Below, one piece after another: positions 35,699 to 49,325 of a DNA stretch of 64,000 bases (its first letter is position 1; each line of letters starts with the position of its first letter). The stretch is taken from contig CM035305.1 of the NCBI GenBank assembly GCA_002900995.3, forward strand, positions 4,200,467-4,264,466, in the 5' to 3' direction. This DNA comes from Ganoderma boninense. Taxonomy: Eukaryota; Basidiomycota; Agaricomycetes; Polyporales; Polyporaceae. Both the position numbers and the translations under genes were made by a program. The notes under the pieces are model-generated. The model saw nothing but the letters and a program-made list of their open reading frames with translations, was not told where the DNA came from and did no database searches.

Positions 35699-36393
35699 CT
35701 AGTTGTTGACGCGCCAGCCAAATTTACACTTCACGCACTGTGGACGGCAGGGCACGAGGTAAGCCAGCGATTGAGCGTGTTATGCGAGTACGTACGGTGT
35801 AGAAGATGGTTGAACCTTCGTCGGCACTCCGGAGCTGGCAGGCTCGGTTGTTAGCCACGTTGTGCTAGGGCAAGCGGAGAGTAGATGTGAGGGAAAGGTA
35901 CCTGAGCTTCCTTTGAATATGCTTCCATGTGTCCGCACTCTGGGCACTTTTCAGTGACCTGGAGGAAAAGGCGAGGTGAGATTCAATTGAAAGAGCGCAT
36001 CGCGGGAGATGGGACGGACCTTGAGCAAGTGCTCGTTTGCTTCGTGGACCTTTGTCTGGGTCTTGCGCTTCTGCCTCAGGGCAGATGGGAAGGCCTCGGG
36101 ATGAGATTTTGTGACGATCTCAATATTTTCATAGGCTGGCATTGGTTACGAGATTGTCAATATAACGTCAAAGGGGCGTAGATAGGACAGAGGACGAACA
36201 ACTGGCGGGTTCAACGTGTGCGCATTGCTCGCAGGTGATCTCGAACTCGCCATCTTGGGGGAGGTTGAGGAGGGTGCCGCAATCTGGGCAGAAGAGAAGA
36301 GAGCCTGTTGGTGATGCACGTTTTGTTTAGCTTCCTCGTGTGCAAGAAGAGCAATTGCGGCACCGAACCTATTTTATCTGCTTTGCGGACCAT
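35699..36393 (-). CDS. RPA12: RNA polymerase I subunit RPA12 (A12.2)
   Basis: Two-zinc-ribbon subunit of RNA polymerase I, needed for transcript cleavage and termination. The exons join to give MVRKADKIGSLLFCPDCGTLLNLP with CEQC completing the N-terminal ribbon, then a linker (YENIEIVTKSHPEAF). The C-terminal TFIIS-like ribbon CPECGHMEAYSKEAQ follows, with the acidic RSADEGSTIFYTC hairpin and CVKCKFGWRVNN. Five short introns; all frames join. An in-frame ATG at 36609 could extend the N-terminus, but family members start close to the KIGSLLFC block, so 36393 is chosen. Divergent from the M1 aminopeptidase (264 bp between starts). Confidence 0.92.
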
Positions 36394-36656
36394 GCTGTCT
36401 TGGACCGTTTGGATGCAGGGACTCAGATTGCTAGCGCCGGTGAGCGGACTTGGCCGGAATAACGCGACTTTCTGACAGGAAGCGCCCGCAGTGACGACAG
36501 CTGAACTACGGGCGTCTATGAAGCCGATAAGCTCATCGAGATCAGATCTCACGCGACCGCCGCGGCGATCGTCAACAGCCGTCGCAAAAACGACTTGCGA
36601 GTTCACCACATCCTCCTCTCGCCTGCCTTGTCATCTCTCGAGCATCGCGAAACCTC

Positions 36657-39226
36657 ATGTCTCTTCCATACGACCCCTCCACTCAGGCAAATTGGCAGGA
36701 GGTCGCCACTGAGAATGTCGATTTCGATTGGACCGTCGACTTCGCCAAGCAGACCATATCCGGCTCTGCAACCCATCGCCTCCGCGTCAGAAAGGCCAAT
36801 GTCCCCCATGTAATGTGAGCTCCACTCAGACTCTCCTTCGACCTAAATTTGACTGAAAATGTCGCCAGATTCGACACCCAGGCTCTCAACGTTACCAAAG
36901 TCATCGTTGAGGACAGACCTGGTGATGTACGCATCGTTTGCCATCCGTCACGTCTACCTCCACAACTCACATGCGAGCGATTCAGTTCAGCCTCGGAAAG
37001 CATCATGACGTTATGGGAACTCCCTTGACCATTCCTCTCCCTGTATCTCGCAAAGTCGGAGACGAAGTCCGCGTCCAGATCTTCTACTCCACCACCAAGG
37101 AATGCCCTGCCCTTCAATGGCTCGACAAGGAGTTCGTACTTGCCGCGCAATCATGCACCCTTCAATACTTAGCCTTTTACCAGACAGACCAAAGGGAAGA
37201 CCTTCCCCTTCGCATTCAGCCAAGCCCAGCCCATCTATGCGCGTAGTCTTGCCCCGCTGCAGGACTCCTCTTCCGTCAAGATCGTACGTATCCTACTTCA
37301 TCTTCCAGTACCCACTTCTTCACCTTCCTTGCTTTCAACATTTCGTCAGACCTATACTGCAAAGGTTGCGTCGGTTCCTCCCCGCGCTTCTCTCCGCCAT
37401 CCGTGTTTCTCCTCCTTCCGATGGCCCCGCTCACGACGGGAAGGAGATTGGCAAGGATTGGGTGACTTACGAGTACAAGCAGGTCGGTGCCGATTGTATT
37501 CACACTCATATCATCCTCCTCACAAGTTTGATCCAGCCTATACCCATTCCCCCCTATCTCATAGCTGTCGCTGCAGGGAACTTCCGCTACCGCGGCTTCC
37601 CTAAAGCCGAGGGAAAGACGTGGACGACAGGTGTTTGGGCCGAGCCCGAGACGATTGACGACGCATACTGGGAGTTCAGTGAAGACATTACGAAGTTCGT
37701 GTGGTGCCTCATTTCTTCTATGAAAAGTCTTGACAAGCTTGCACCAGGTTCTTGGTCACTGCCGAGACGGTCTTGCCTCCGTACCGATTCGGTGTTTTCG
37801 ATGTTCTTATCCTGCCCCCATCGTTCCCATACGGCGGTATGGAGAACTCTTGTCTAACTTTCTTGACTCCCAGTGAGTGTTCATATAATATTTACATGTG
37901 ATCAATGCTAACAGCAAATACGATAGCCTTGCTTGTCGGCGATCGTACGCTAGTACGTGTTCTTAACGGTTATTAACAGCGTCGGAGCTAACACACACTC
38001 CAGACGGACGTAGTTGTCCACGAAATGACACATTCTTGGTTCGGCAACGGCGTAACGTATGTACTACGATCTTGAATCACCTACTTTCGTCCTCTTTAAC
38101 TGCTGCATACTCGTAGTCAGGCAAATTCGACCCACTTCTGGCTTAACGAAGGCTGGACGACATATATCGAACGCCTTCTCCTCCAAACCCTTCATACCCC
38201 TGCCGACCGCGGTTTCTCCTATGTAATCGGCTACAAGGCATTGCAAGACGCGCTCAAGCAATACGAAGACCGGCCAAGATATCAGCGTCTCGTCATCGAC
38301 TTCCAGACGGGAGAGGATCCCGACGACGCGTACAGCACTATCCCGTACGAGAAGGGCGCGAACTTCATTCTGCACCTCGAGCGCATGCTCGGTGGCCTAG
38401 GCGAATTCTTGCCATACATTCAGGAATACGCGGTGACGTTCCAAGGCAAGAGCATCACGACCGAGGACTGGAAGGCCCACCTCTATGCGTACTGGGAGAA
38501 GCATGGTGGACAGGAAAAGATCAAGATCCTGGACAGCGTTAAGTGGGATGTACGTTTCGTCTCAGCATCGAGAATTCTGGTTTAGCCATCTGACCCGCGT
38601 TCCGAAGGAATGGCTATATGGAGAGGGCATGAAGCTCCCGGTCGAGATGGTGTATGACACCGCGTTGGCCCGTGACGCCTACTCGCTCGCCGAGAAGTGG
38701 GATGCCTCTCGCAGCGAAGACATCTCCAAGCTCTCCTTCCACGAAAGCGATGTCTCCTCCTTCAACGCCAACCAGAAAGGTACGTAGTGTGCCTATCTCG
38801 CTCACGTCTCCCTCGTGCCTTCCGGTCTCAACATTCACATCGCGTACCCTCTGTACCTACAGCCGTCTTACTCGAGAAACTGCAGTCCTACCCCGCGCTC
38901 CCCTCCTCGCACGTCACGCACCTTGGCAAGCTCTACGGGCTCTCCAGCACAGGCAACGCCGAGCTGCGCTGGCGCTTCTACGAGGTCGCGCTGCTCGACC
39001 CCGCCTCGCCCGCCGCACAGGAGTACGCTCCGGACGCCGCGCGCTGGGTCACCGGGCACGACGGCACGCACATTGTGCGCGGACGCATGAAGTTCTGCCG
39101 GCCGACGTTCCGCGCGATCGCGCGTGCGAACCGGAAGCTCGCGCTCGAGTACTATGGCGAGAACAAGCTGTCGTTCCACCCCATGCGCGGCGGCTGATCG
39201 AGAAGGACCTCGGGATCACGGCATGA
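36657..39226 (+). CDS. Leukotriene-A4-hydrolase-type M1 aminopeptidase
   Basis: Zinc metallopeptidase of family M1 with the C-terminal armadillo-like LTA4H domain. The N-terminal beta-domain includes NVDFDWTVDFAKQTISGSA and QTKGKTFPFAFSQ. The exopeptidase block is YGGMENSCLTF, and the zinc site HEMTHSWFGN is followed by WLNEGWTTYIER, supplying the two His and the distal Glu. ALPSSHVTHLGKLYGLSSTGNAELRWRF lies in the C-terminal domain. About ten introns. The last 14 codons (ARRLIEKDLGITA, to TGA at 39224-39226) need one inserted base near 39183; without it the frame stops at 39197. In fungi this enzyme is chiefly a cytosolic aminopeptidase; epoxide hydrolase activity cannot be inferred here. 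Confidence 0.92.
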
Positions 39227-39440
39227 TCGCTCGTGGCCAGGTCACAGGTGTAGTGCGTAGTGGGGCAAAAGGAAGGTGTACAATTGGGACTCGAGTGAAG
39301 GGCGCTGCGCGTGTAGCACTGTACAACATGGAGCATTGCGCTGACCTGAACGAACGATGGGACCATTGTAGCTGTACTGTAGAGGTATTTGATCTAACAA
39401 AGATATCCGGGAATGTGAGCGACACTTGTACCACAGCTCT

Positions 39441-40910
<1,470 letters not shown>

Positions 40911-41284
40911 GATGGTGGTGGAGGTGGTGGCAGAGGGTGAGGTGGAGGAAGAAAAGGGAGAGCACGTTGAGGCAGCGCTGTTGCACAGGCGGCGGCCCGT
41001 CCCGCGCGTTTTAAACTTTCAACAACATAGCTCCTCAAGCGCCCAATAAACCTTCGTCGGAGACGTCAAGTACGGCATATCCTACACTGATAACTAGCAC
41101 TGCGACAGACCCTACTACAACTACGCCCGCAGTCCTACACACGTATACACACTCGGAAAACTGTGCTCCGCGCCACGTCGTGTACAGACAGACATGACGC
41201 GGTACACGTTGGTACTTGGCGGGGTGACGATATCCGACGGATGCGGCTGCGGCCGAGGTATGTATGTACCGCGTTCAATGTCCC
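40911..41284. other. Intergenic, ArfGAP start to HAUS1-like stop
   Basis: 374 bp upstream of the ArfGAP start and downstream of the next minus-strand gene. No coding signal is seen. Confidence 0.4.
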
Positions 41285-42440
41285 CTAGTTTACGCCATCG
41301 ACCATCTTGCCAAGTAACCTTTCTCTGAGCTGTATTAATTCCATGTGTTTGTCTCGAGCTTCCTGTAGTGAATGCCTGGCTAGCTCGATGTTCTTCGAGG
41401 AGCGTCAGAATGGCGGTGGTTAGTAAACTACCATCATCAAAGTAGTATGAATGGACGGACGTACAGGGGGTAAGCCCTGAAACGCTTCGACCTTGGCCCG
41501 CTTTTCTTTCAGGATACTGTCCTGCTTCTTTACATCTTTTCGAAAGGCTGAGAGTTCCGTAATTGAGAGTGAAGGTGCTTCCGGCATATCAGCCTATCGG
41601 GTGGGTAGTCAGCGTCGAATGCAACTTGGAATAAGTTGTGCCTCCACTGCCAACCAGAAGCTCGTCCAATTCTCTCTGATATTCCTTCGCCTTCGCTGCA
41701 AGGGCTGCTTTCTTGCGCTCAAGCGCAGGGACCGTCTCCTTTGGGTCGGAAGGGGCTTGTAGCGATTGCATCCATCTACGATGTTGACATTCGTGCGTTA
41801 GACATTCATGACTAGGGACGGGTGCATCATCGTTTCGCTGACTGACTTGTCCAACAGCTCTTTCTGGTAACACATGTCTGACAGTTGACACTTAGATCTT
41901 CCTCTGCGCGTTTGGTTCTGAGGAGGGAACGGGCTACTGATAACTCATCCTCTTCAAGGGAGTCTATTGCAGCAGCATAGCTGATTCCATTGGTCAGCAA
42001 TTATGCTTCTGAATGAATCACTATAATATTCTCACGATGAGAACGAGAGGTCGTCGACACCAAGGGTTTCCGCAATATCGGTAAGTGCATCCACCTGACA
42101 CTCGACTTCGGGAGGGAGGGTCATATCTTGTGAATACGAATGCAGAGCTGCTGTTCGTCAGACTTGTTCACGCACTTGCTGCTAGTACAGCAACTGACCT
42201 TTCAGATCGTAATATTGTTTCATCGGAGATATCTTGGAAGAAGAGGCTATTGAACTGGTCATTGCGTGCGGGGACAAAGAGGTTCGAGTGTGGATACGGG
42301 GAGCGCTTCGCAACTTCAACTTTGTGGTGGGTGGCTGTGCGAGTGAGCGAACGCGTCTCACGTAACTAGATGACGACCAGCGACTCCGATAACCATGATC
42401 TCGAGCCCAAGAGTGTACTCACACCTTCATTCATGTCCAT
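41285..42440 (-). CDS. Augmin-like subunit 1 (HAUS1-like) coiled-coil protein
   Basis: Probable HAUS1 homologue; augmin recruits gamma-tubulin to spindle microtubules for branching nucleation. Readable segments are NLFVPARNDQFNSLFFQDIS, CQVDALTDIAETLGVDDLSF, AAIDSLEEDELSVARSLLRTKR, ALERKKAALAAKAKEYQRELDELL, LSAFRKDVKKQDSILKEKRAKVEAF and QGLPPNIELARHSLQEARDK. The heptad-rich character and the LPP(N/D)xxLAxxxxxEA block near the end match HAUS1. Six or so introns. At least one frame break occurs near 41880 and possibly another near 42130, so the model is approximate. The start at 42440 is the best upstream ATG, only 92 bp past the SEC13 stop. Other coiled-coil families cannot be fully excluded. 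Confidence 0.6.
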
Positions 42441-42531
42441 TAGCGACAGGTCCTTCGAGCGATAAATTAATCCAGAACGAATCCACGTCGACCGCCACAG
42501 TCCATCCGTCGCCTTGTACAGAGGTTCATGC

Positions 42532-43873
42532 CTAGCTCGTCATGTCGCTCACGCACTCCCACACGCCCTTCAAGTTCTCCTTCCACAGCGTCACCTTGCC
42601 ATCTCCACAACTGACCGCAAGGATGTTCCCCGAGAGCGACCACGACACGCGCCACACAACGTCGGGGAACTTCCCCGCCGGAGCAGCTGCCGCTTCGCCA
42701 GGTGCCGAGGGCACGCTTATCGACGCCGGGTCCAGCGCCGCCTTCGCCCACGGCGCCGTCAGGCTGTCCTTGGTCCAGATCAGGACCGTCCTGTCTGCGA
42801 CGCAGTCGCGATGTAGGAGCGCGGCAGGCCGATGTTGGGCGCCCACGCGACGTCGCGCACCCAGTCCTGGTGGCCCTCGAGCACATCCTCCTCGAACCAC
42901 TCCTGGGTGTCGTCGCGGAAGCCCCAGATCTTGACGAGGTTGTCGCAGCCCGCGGACACGAAGCGTTTCACCGACTGTATAACAGGGGGAGCCTGGCCGG
43001 GGATCGTGTTGGGCTGAGGAACAAGGAGAGAGCCGGGTTGGACTGCGGGGGCCCAGGATACGGCGTTGCAGCCGATGGCGTGGGCCTCGAAGACGTCGGC
43101 GCCCCAGGTGCCGTCGTCTGCAGCCGTAGAAGGATCATGGTAATTAAGAGGTAGGCCAACACGGGAGGAGATACAATTAATAAGTTTGCAGGATTGTGCG
43201 AAAGGAAGACACGTACTCTTGAAAGTAAGAACAGAGATGGTGCCGTCAGAGGACGCGCACGCAAGGATTGCACCCAGTTCGTGCGGTGCCCATGATACAG
43301 AGTTCACTGAGTCGCGTCAGAGCGTGTCCGTGAGGACATGATGTGAGACACGCACCCGAAGCCTTGTGCAAGGTGTGTTCCTTAATCTTGGACCAACCGC
43401 CTGCTCCGGGTCCCTGGCCCTGTTGCTCTTTCCAGATGATAACCTTGCCATCGTACGAACACGACGCTAGAATCTGGCCGAACTTAGGGTGAGCCCAGGC
43501 AACTTGCCAGACGGGACCAGTATGCCTGCGAACGCACGTTCGCGCGAAGTCGTGTCATTGCAAGGTGGATGGACTCACCCTTTGAGTGTATGTCCACCCG
43601 CGAGCTGAGTTTCTCCGTCCACCACGTCGAATACTTTGACCGTCCTGTCGGAAGAGCAAGTCGCAAGTCGCTTTCCGTAGTAGTCGAGTTGAGCATCGTG
43701 CTGTTGTTATTTGGTTCATATATATGGGTAGAAGACTTCGAGACTACGACGCACGATCATGTCCTCATGAGACGTTTCGACGGAGACGGCGTCTGGTGCG
43801 GCGGTCGACGACTAGAATTCAATTTTTGCTCTTGAGCACGATGCGAAACTGCACGACACGTTCTGCTCACCAT
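42532..43873 (-). CDS. SEC13: SEC13 WD40 protein, copy B
   Basis: Near-twin of the copy at the start of the window, on the opposite strand. The N-terminus reads [41 protein letters not shown], then GHTLKG followed by the same WD blocks as copy A. It ends [10 protein letters not shown] and TAG at 42532-42534. Introns fall at the same positions as in copy A. One base is missing near 42795 (SQDRTVLIW reads out of frame after SQ), probably a G lost from a GG. The first coding exon is unclear: the ATG at 43871-43873 borders a GT, but direct splicing gives a one-base phase problem. Divergent from GET2 (211 bp between starts). Confidence 0.9.
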
Positions 43874-44084
43874 GGCTGAGATCGTGGAGGAGTAAAGACT
43901 GAGTATATGCAGAGGACATACTGAAGCGCTCAAGGGGAAGTCCACGTCAAGTCAGGGAAGGGCGGCCCGGGAGAGCGCCGATGACACGCGAGGATGATCT
44001 GAAAGTCATCTACCCGAGGCTGCCGCGGGGTGCTACTCACCTCTTCTCCACGTCGACGCCCCCTCTCCCTTCATCCCGCCACCC

Positions 44085-45321
44085 ATGGCCGACTCTGCAA
44101 AGGCTCGGGCAGAAGCCCGCAGGAAGGCCATTCTTGCTCGCGGCAGCGACCGTCTCTCCCGCATCACCACCTCGGGCCGTGGTGAGGATGCTGCAGCATA
44201 CATGAAAGATGGTACGCCCCTCCACCCTCTCGTCGTGTCTTCTCGGTCTCATCCAATATTTGTGTTATTATGTCAAGTCTCTCCGCCTATGCCCAGTCGC
44301 ACAGGCCTGACCAACTTTCGTCGGCGAAACCTCAGACATGCCTACCCCTCCAGCATCCACCCCAGGATCACGCAACGTCAGCGGTGTCCCTCCAACGCAC
44401 ACGTCCCCCCTCCAAGATGCTGCCTTCGGCTCTGCCCCTGACCCATCCGTCTGGTCTGAAGAGCAGCAGCAACAATTCATGAATGCCATGCTTAATGCCG
44501 CTGCGTCTGGACGCTTTCCTGGGATAGGCCCCGTCCCAGAGCAGCAGCGGCCCCGTGCCTCTTCCACAGCATCATCAACTACTGCCGTCGCCTCCTCCGT
44601 CGCCTGGGTCTTCCGCACCACCGCCAGCTGAAGACCCCATGGCCGCTCTAATGGCCGCGTTGCAGCAGGGCGGTGCCGGCACGCCCCCTGCATTCCCTTT
44701 TCCCGGAGCAGGCAACATGCCTTCAGCGGCCGCCCCGCCCAAATCAAAGACGCTACTCCAGAAACTTCTACCAATAATCCACATAATCTCAGCATGGGTT
44801 CTCCTTGCGTACTTTACTCTCTGGAAGGAACCAGAAGCGTATAACGCGAAGACTCATGGCTCCCAAGAGTCGCACTGGAGGCGGTGGGCAGAGCTGAGCT
44901 GGAAGAGTCCAGAAGACGGATGGGGCGTGCAGACTGTCGTGAGTCATCCATTTATCTCCATCCCGTGTCGTGCTATTTTGGCTGGAGTTGACACGTAAAC
45001 TTCCTTGGCAGCCGTTCTTCTGGGCGTTCACCACGCTCGCGCTGGTACTTCACACATGGCGTATATTCACGAGACTCGTAAGTGTGATGCATCTCGGCGT
45101 ACAACTTGCCGTCTCTAACGTCTCCATGGGAATTGCAGGATCCCATCCAACCCCCCATGCTTCTCGCATTGGCGTTGCCCCACCTTCCTCCTCCCTTGCC
45201 CGCTATCATCACAAATGGTCTCAAATACCTTCAAATAGGCGGGGTTCTGTTTGATGACCTCGCTGGGTTAATTGTGGGGATTGGGTTCCTCGTCTGGGTC
45301 GCGAATTGGTTTGCGACCTGA
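44085..45321 (+). CDS. GET2: GET complex subunit Get2-like
   Basis: ER membrane receptor subunit for Get3-delivered tail-anchored proteins. The N-terminus ARAEARRKAILARGSDRLSRI is the conserved basic Get3-binding motif of fungal Get2. A Pro/Ser-rich linker follows, then EDPMAALMAALQQ. There are three membrane segments: IIHIISAWVLLAYFTLW, PFFWAFTTLALVLHTW, and a last pair around LPPPLPAIITNGLKYLQ and LAGLIVGIGFLVWVANWF. Three introns. A one-base break near 44555, in the Gln/Pro linker, separates the two halves. The topology and N-terminal motif carry the assignment; overall conservation in this family is low. Confidence 0.8.
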
Positions 45322-45542
45322 CGAGAGATGCTTCGCAGCTTTTCTGGGTTGTATTGTTACGTGTCATGTACTCGTATACTAATGCTATTCACGGCGTCAT
45401 GAATTCGCGAGCTTCATGACCCGAACTCAAAACGAGATGCAAGTGTTTGAATAGCAGTGAATAGTCTACATGTCTGTCTTAAATGTATGTGGGATTGTGA
45501 GTGGGGGAAACCCGGGCCACGGAGGACTGGGCGGAGTGAATA

Positions 45543-46111
45543 TCATGGCAGGACGGCGGATGCGCCTGTCTTCTTCGGCGGTGGTGGTATGCGCGTGGGC
45601 AGACGTCCACCAGAGGTCTCCTGTTGCTTCAACTTCTGCCACCACGAGCCAGCGGTGAGCTCCATGAGCTCGTTGTAAATGGCCGTTGACCATTTGCCCT
45701 CCATATTGACCTTGTGTGTCACGCCGTTCTCTATTCCACCACCGAATCTCAGAACCCGGTGACGCGGTACAGGATGATAGATACGCACTTGTCTCGACGA
45801 CCATCTCAGGCTTCCACGCATCGATTGTTGTCCGAGCCAGCTTGTTCACCTGAATGTTAACGGCCGGGTTTGCGTACTGTATGCGTGGGAGGTCCTCCTT
45901 CACGAAATGTCTGCCGTCGCGATCTGATTGAGCAGCGGGTGTACGAAGAAATAAATTCAACGTACCGTGCACCGAAGTGGTCATTCCGGTACGCGTATGT
46001 GAGCTTGAGACTCTTCAGATTGGGGAGGAGCGGTCGCGGCTCTTGCGTAAGGTGCGCAAGAACGCGTGAAAGGCGCGAGGGGCCAGGGATAGTCTTGGGT
46101 TTCCTCGGCAT
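45543..46111 (-). CDS. Mitochondrial ribosomal protein, L51/S25/CI-B8 thioredoxin-like family
   Basis: The N-terminus is basic (MPRKPKTIPGPSRLSRVLAHL), then LKSLKLTYAYRNDHFGARHFVKEDLPRIQYANPAV, NIQVNKL and TIDAWKPEMVVE. This is the pattern of the L51/S25/CI-B8 domain, in which an ARHF(V)KEDLPRI block leads a thioredoxin-like fold. After a second intron comes VLRFGGGIENGVTHKVNMEGKWSTAI and LMELTAGSWWQKL. It most resembles the fungal large-subunit Mrp49/mL61 type, but mL43 or bS/mS25 types share the domain. The second splice junction (near 45765-45800) does not give a clean phase, so a one-base error or different acceptor is possible. Confidence 0.75.
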
Positions 46112-47220
46112 GCTGACGCGAGTTCTACGCGGGTCAAGAGCCTAAGAAGTGGACGAGCGGAGACCGGGCAGCGAGCGTCGAGCTGGAAGAACCGTCACAA
46201 GCAAGCATGGGCGTCTACACAACTCCTCCTTGTTTGCGGTTGTTGATCGTTGATTGGGGCTGGAGCAAGCAGAACAAACTTGGTGAACGCGACGCTCCGC
46301 GCGCCAAAACCGATTCCACGATAAAGCTAAATACATATAGGTGTTCTCCGGCCCCCCATGACGGTCCGTGTTGACCGACTGCGGCCATCTCTGTGGCACG
46401 CGATGACTGGGCGTCTACCGCCGATGCTCATCAACTTGTCTTCTATCCAAGACTATTTAATTGAAGTAGTTTATTTTCTGAAAACCCTCCAATAGCGGCA
46501 ACACGTATACTGAGTGAGGACGCATGTCGCCGAACACCGATGTTCAGACGGTTTATAGCAGATAATGACTGCCGACGCTGACGATAACACCATGAAGTCG
46601 TGCGATCTTTCGCATAGACAACAAAGTGCAACCAACTCGCAGCATGCTCGCAAACGGAACTGCGAGCGCAACATAACACGGAGAGCGAGCACACATAGAC
46701 TCGGCAATCTCTCGTGCAACAATGTCAACTACCGTGCATCGAAGTCCCAATTTGGAAACTGACCACACACTAAGGGAAACATAGTTAAGTCCTTCTTTCC
46801 ACAGTACCGGCGCCCTGCCCCAAATAAGCAAAAATTGAAGGCGAACGAACTGTCAGACACACCTTCAGGGAGACACGGCGAACTAGGCAAGTGGGGAGAC
46901 TGGTCAAAAGACGACGGCATGGTCGGACGTTGCTAAAGGCGAGTGGAGCGTCAGGGAAAAACCACTCACTTAGAGCACATGTGGGAATCCAGAATCAACG
47001 GAGACCTAGCGAGGTCGTCCACAGACTACACAGCATAGCGCGGGTGGTAGCAAAACCACGTGACCGCCAGCTCGATGGCAGATCCGCAGCAAGAGGACTT
47101 ACCGATTCATGTGGAATCGGAAACAACGTCCTTTCTCCACAGCCCCAATACCTGAGGCGTTCAATCCCATTCTCTTCTCCACATCTGTCCTCCCGTCTGA
47201 CGCACCTCTTCTTCCGAGAG
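46112..47220. other. Divergent gap, mitoribosomal gene to VPS72
   Basis: 1.1 kb upstream of both neighbours. Minus-strand frames of 92 and 63 codons (46553-46831, 46729-46920) show no motif or splice support. A C/T-rich run precedes the VPS72 start at 47160-47215. Confidence 0.4.
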
Positions 47221-49112
47221 ATGGATGACTCCTGGTCGCGCGACGCTCCAAGCGTAGCACAGCGGGCAACCGCATGGAAGCTGCTTTGGCTGAGTTCAAG
47301 GCGGAGGACATTGGCATGGACGTGGAGGAAGACGCAGACTTTTCGGTGGCGAAGGGTACGTCGATGTATTTCTCTGATGTTATGACATGCCCACCGTGCT
47401 CGTGGCACAGAGGAAGAGGATATCTTTGAGTCCGACTTCGAATCCACGGACGAAGAGGGCGAACAGGAAGATGTGGACGCGGCTGCTGAGAAACTGATCC
47501 GCCAGGAAGAGTCGCATGTACGCAAGGTAAGTCTTCGTTTACCCTTGACTTCTTCAGTCAATTTCACGATCAACCAAGCTTTCTTGGTAGACGGGCAGGA
47601 CACAGCTCGAACGCATCACTGCCCTTGCCCATGCGCGACAAGCTGCGACGTTCAATCCAACTGTTCTTGCTCCTTCTCCCGATAAGCCGAAAGGAGAGAA
47701 GAAATTAAAGCGACGCGTCTCTATGGGTATAGCTGTGGACGCAGAGACAGGAGAGGTACTCGAGGGAGGCATCGAAACGGAGGAAGCGAGTGCCTCAGTA
47801 ACCCCCGTTGGAGCGAGAAAACGGCACAGTACGCGCACACATACTGTTGCGAACACGTCGGCTACGTTTAGTCGAGCACGAGATGAATTGCGCAAGGTAT
47901 GTGCTATGCTACGTCTTGCTTGCTTATCATTCCTCACTCGACATCCTACAACCCATAGCAAGCTTCAATTCCGAAGCGTGCAAAGACTCAAATCAAGGCC
48001 CCTACCCAAGAGGAGTTGATGATGCGCGCATTGAGTATGGAGGAAGGGAACATTGAGGAACACAAGAATTATCTCACACTTGAGGAGGAGAAGCGGCGGA
48101 AGGCGCGAGTGGTTCGGGCGAGCGTGCAGGGGCCACTGCTGCGATGGATAAGCAAGAAGGAAGAGGAGACAGTGCTGGTGCAGCCACCCCCTCCCCCGCC
48201 ACCTGCGCCGTCTAATCCCTACGTGCCTTACCACCACGCTGCGTCTCCCTCTGTCGCTACCCCCACGACTCCCGTGCCATATTCCTACACACAACAGGCG
48301 AGCTTCCAATGCCGCTCCCGCATTGCATCCATCTCAGTATGCATCTGTGGTACCACAGCCGCCACCATTTCAACAATGGCCTCCGACGCCTACTCCTCCA
48401 GCGTACTATCCATCTGCAGCCAATGCGGTCCCTCCAACTGGAGTCACCGCCACATCTGCGCCGTATTCACCAGCGACTTCATATTCGCCCATGACACCCT
48501 CAACGTCCTGTTTATCCTGCAGTGTCTCCTTATCCTCCACCCATATATACGTCATCCACATATCCCTCCCAACCCTCCCAACCACCGATGACGTCGCCGA
48601 ACCCCAGTCCGTCTTTCACTTCAGGGCTAGCAGCCAATTCGGCTGCGCCCTCTCCGGTTACTCCCTCGATCCCAGCAATGGCGCCACCACTCGAACCAGT
48701 CGAGCGCAAAGACACTGTCGCGAAGCAGTATGTTGTGCACGAAATTACACAAACAGAGAAGAATTCGCGACCGTCTTGGCACACGACGATGACGGCAATG
48801 TTTGGTGATCACGCGGACTGGGAGAATTGTCGCGTCTATACGGCTAAGGGTCGGCCCCTCGGTACGTCCTTCGTCTGTTGTTCGAGCCTGTGGGGTAGAG
48901 CATTGACTCTCCGACAGCACGACCAACGCAGATATGCCCTATCACAGGCAAGGCGGCCAAAGTACCTTGACCCACGGACCAACGTACCATACGCGGATTT
49001 GGACGCGTACAGGGTGTTGAGCATGGTATTGAGACACGAGCACGTCTGGAGTCCTGCCCTGGGGTGCTATGTTTCAAAGGAAGGGAGCGTGTTCTCGCCG
49101 AATGCCGCGTAG
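47221..49112 (+). CDS. VPS72: VPS72/YL1, SWR1-complex H2A.Z chaperone subunit
   Basis: YL1 subunit of the SWR1 chromatin remodeller that deposits H2A.Z. The N-terminus should read SLVARRSKRSTAGNRMEAAL but needs one extra C near 47232; as printed it slips frame. Then come the acidic stretch EEEDIFESDFESTDEEGEQEDVD (H2A.Z-binding type), a basic MGIAVDAETGEVLEGG region and KAPTQEELMMRALSMEEGNIEEH with EEEKRRKARVVR. A long Pro/Ser/Thr-rich low-complexity segment follows, and finally the YL1_C domain (CPITGKAAKYLDPRTNVPYADLDAYRVL). Further one-base breaks lie near 48300, 48505 and 48960 (AAAG versus AAG). The clear order of family blocks supports a real gene with sequence errors. Confidence 0.88.
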
Positions 49113-49260
49113 ATCCATGTGCATGTTCACCACCTTGATATACCGTATGCTCTTGGCTTTGAATCTCCACAGCCTATTTTGTCAATTATCTAAGGTTCTG
49201 GGATTCGATTTCCGTTACGACGCGCTCACGTGATGGCGAAGCAACTATAAGAGTGCGAGG

Positions 49261-49304
49261 TTATTCTTCGTCTCACCGCAACTTATTCTTCGTCTCACCG
49301 CAAC
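49261..49304 (+). repeat. Perfect 22-bp tandem repeat, two units
   Basis: A 22-bp unit beginning TTATTCTTCGTCTCACCGCA occurs twice back to back, ending 21 bp before the MSH4 ATG. It lies in the likely 5' UTR or promoter; a TATAAG-like string lies just upstream (about 49247-49252). Confidence 0.9.
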
Positions 49305-49325
49305 TCTTCCCTCAGATCCACAACC

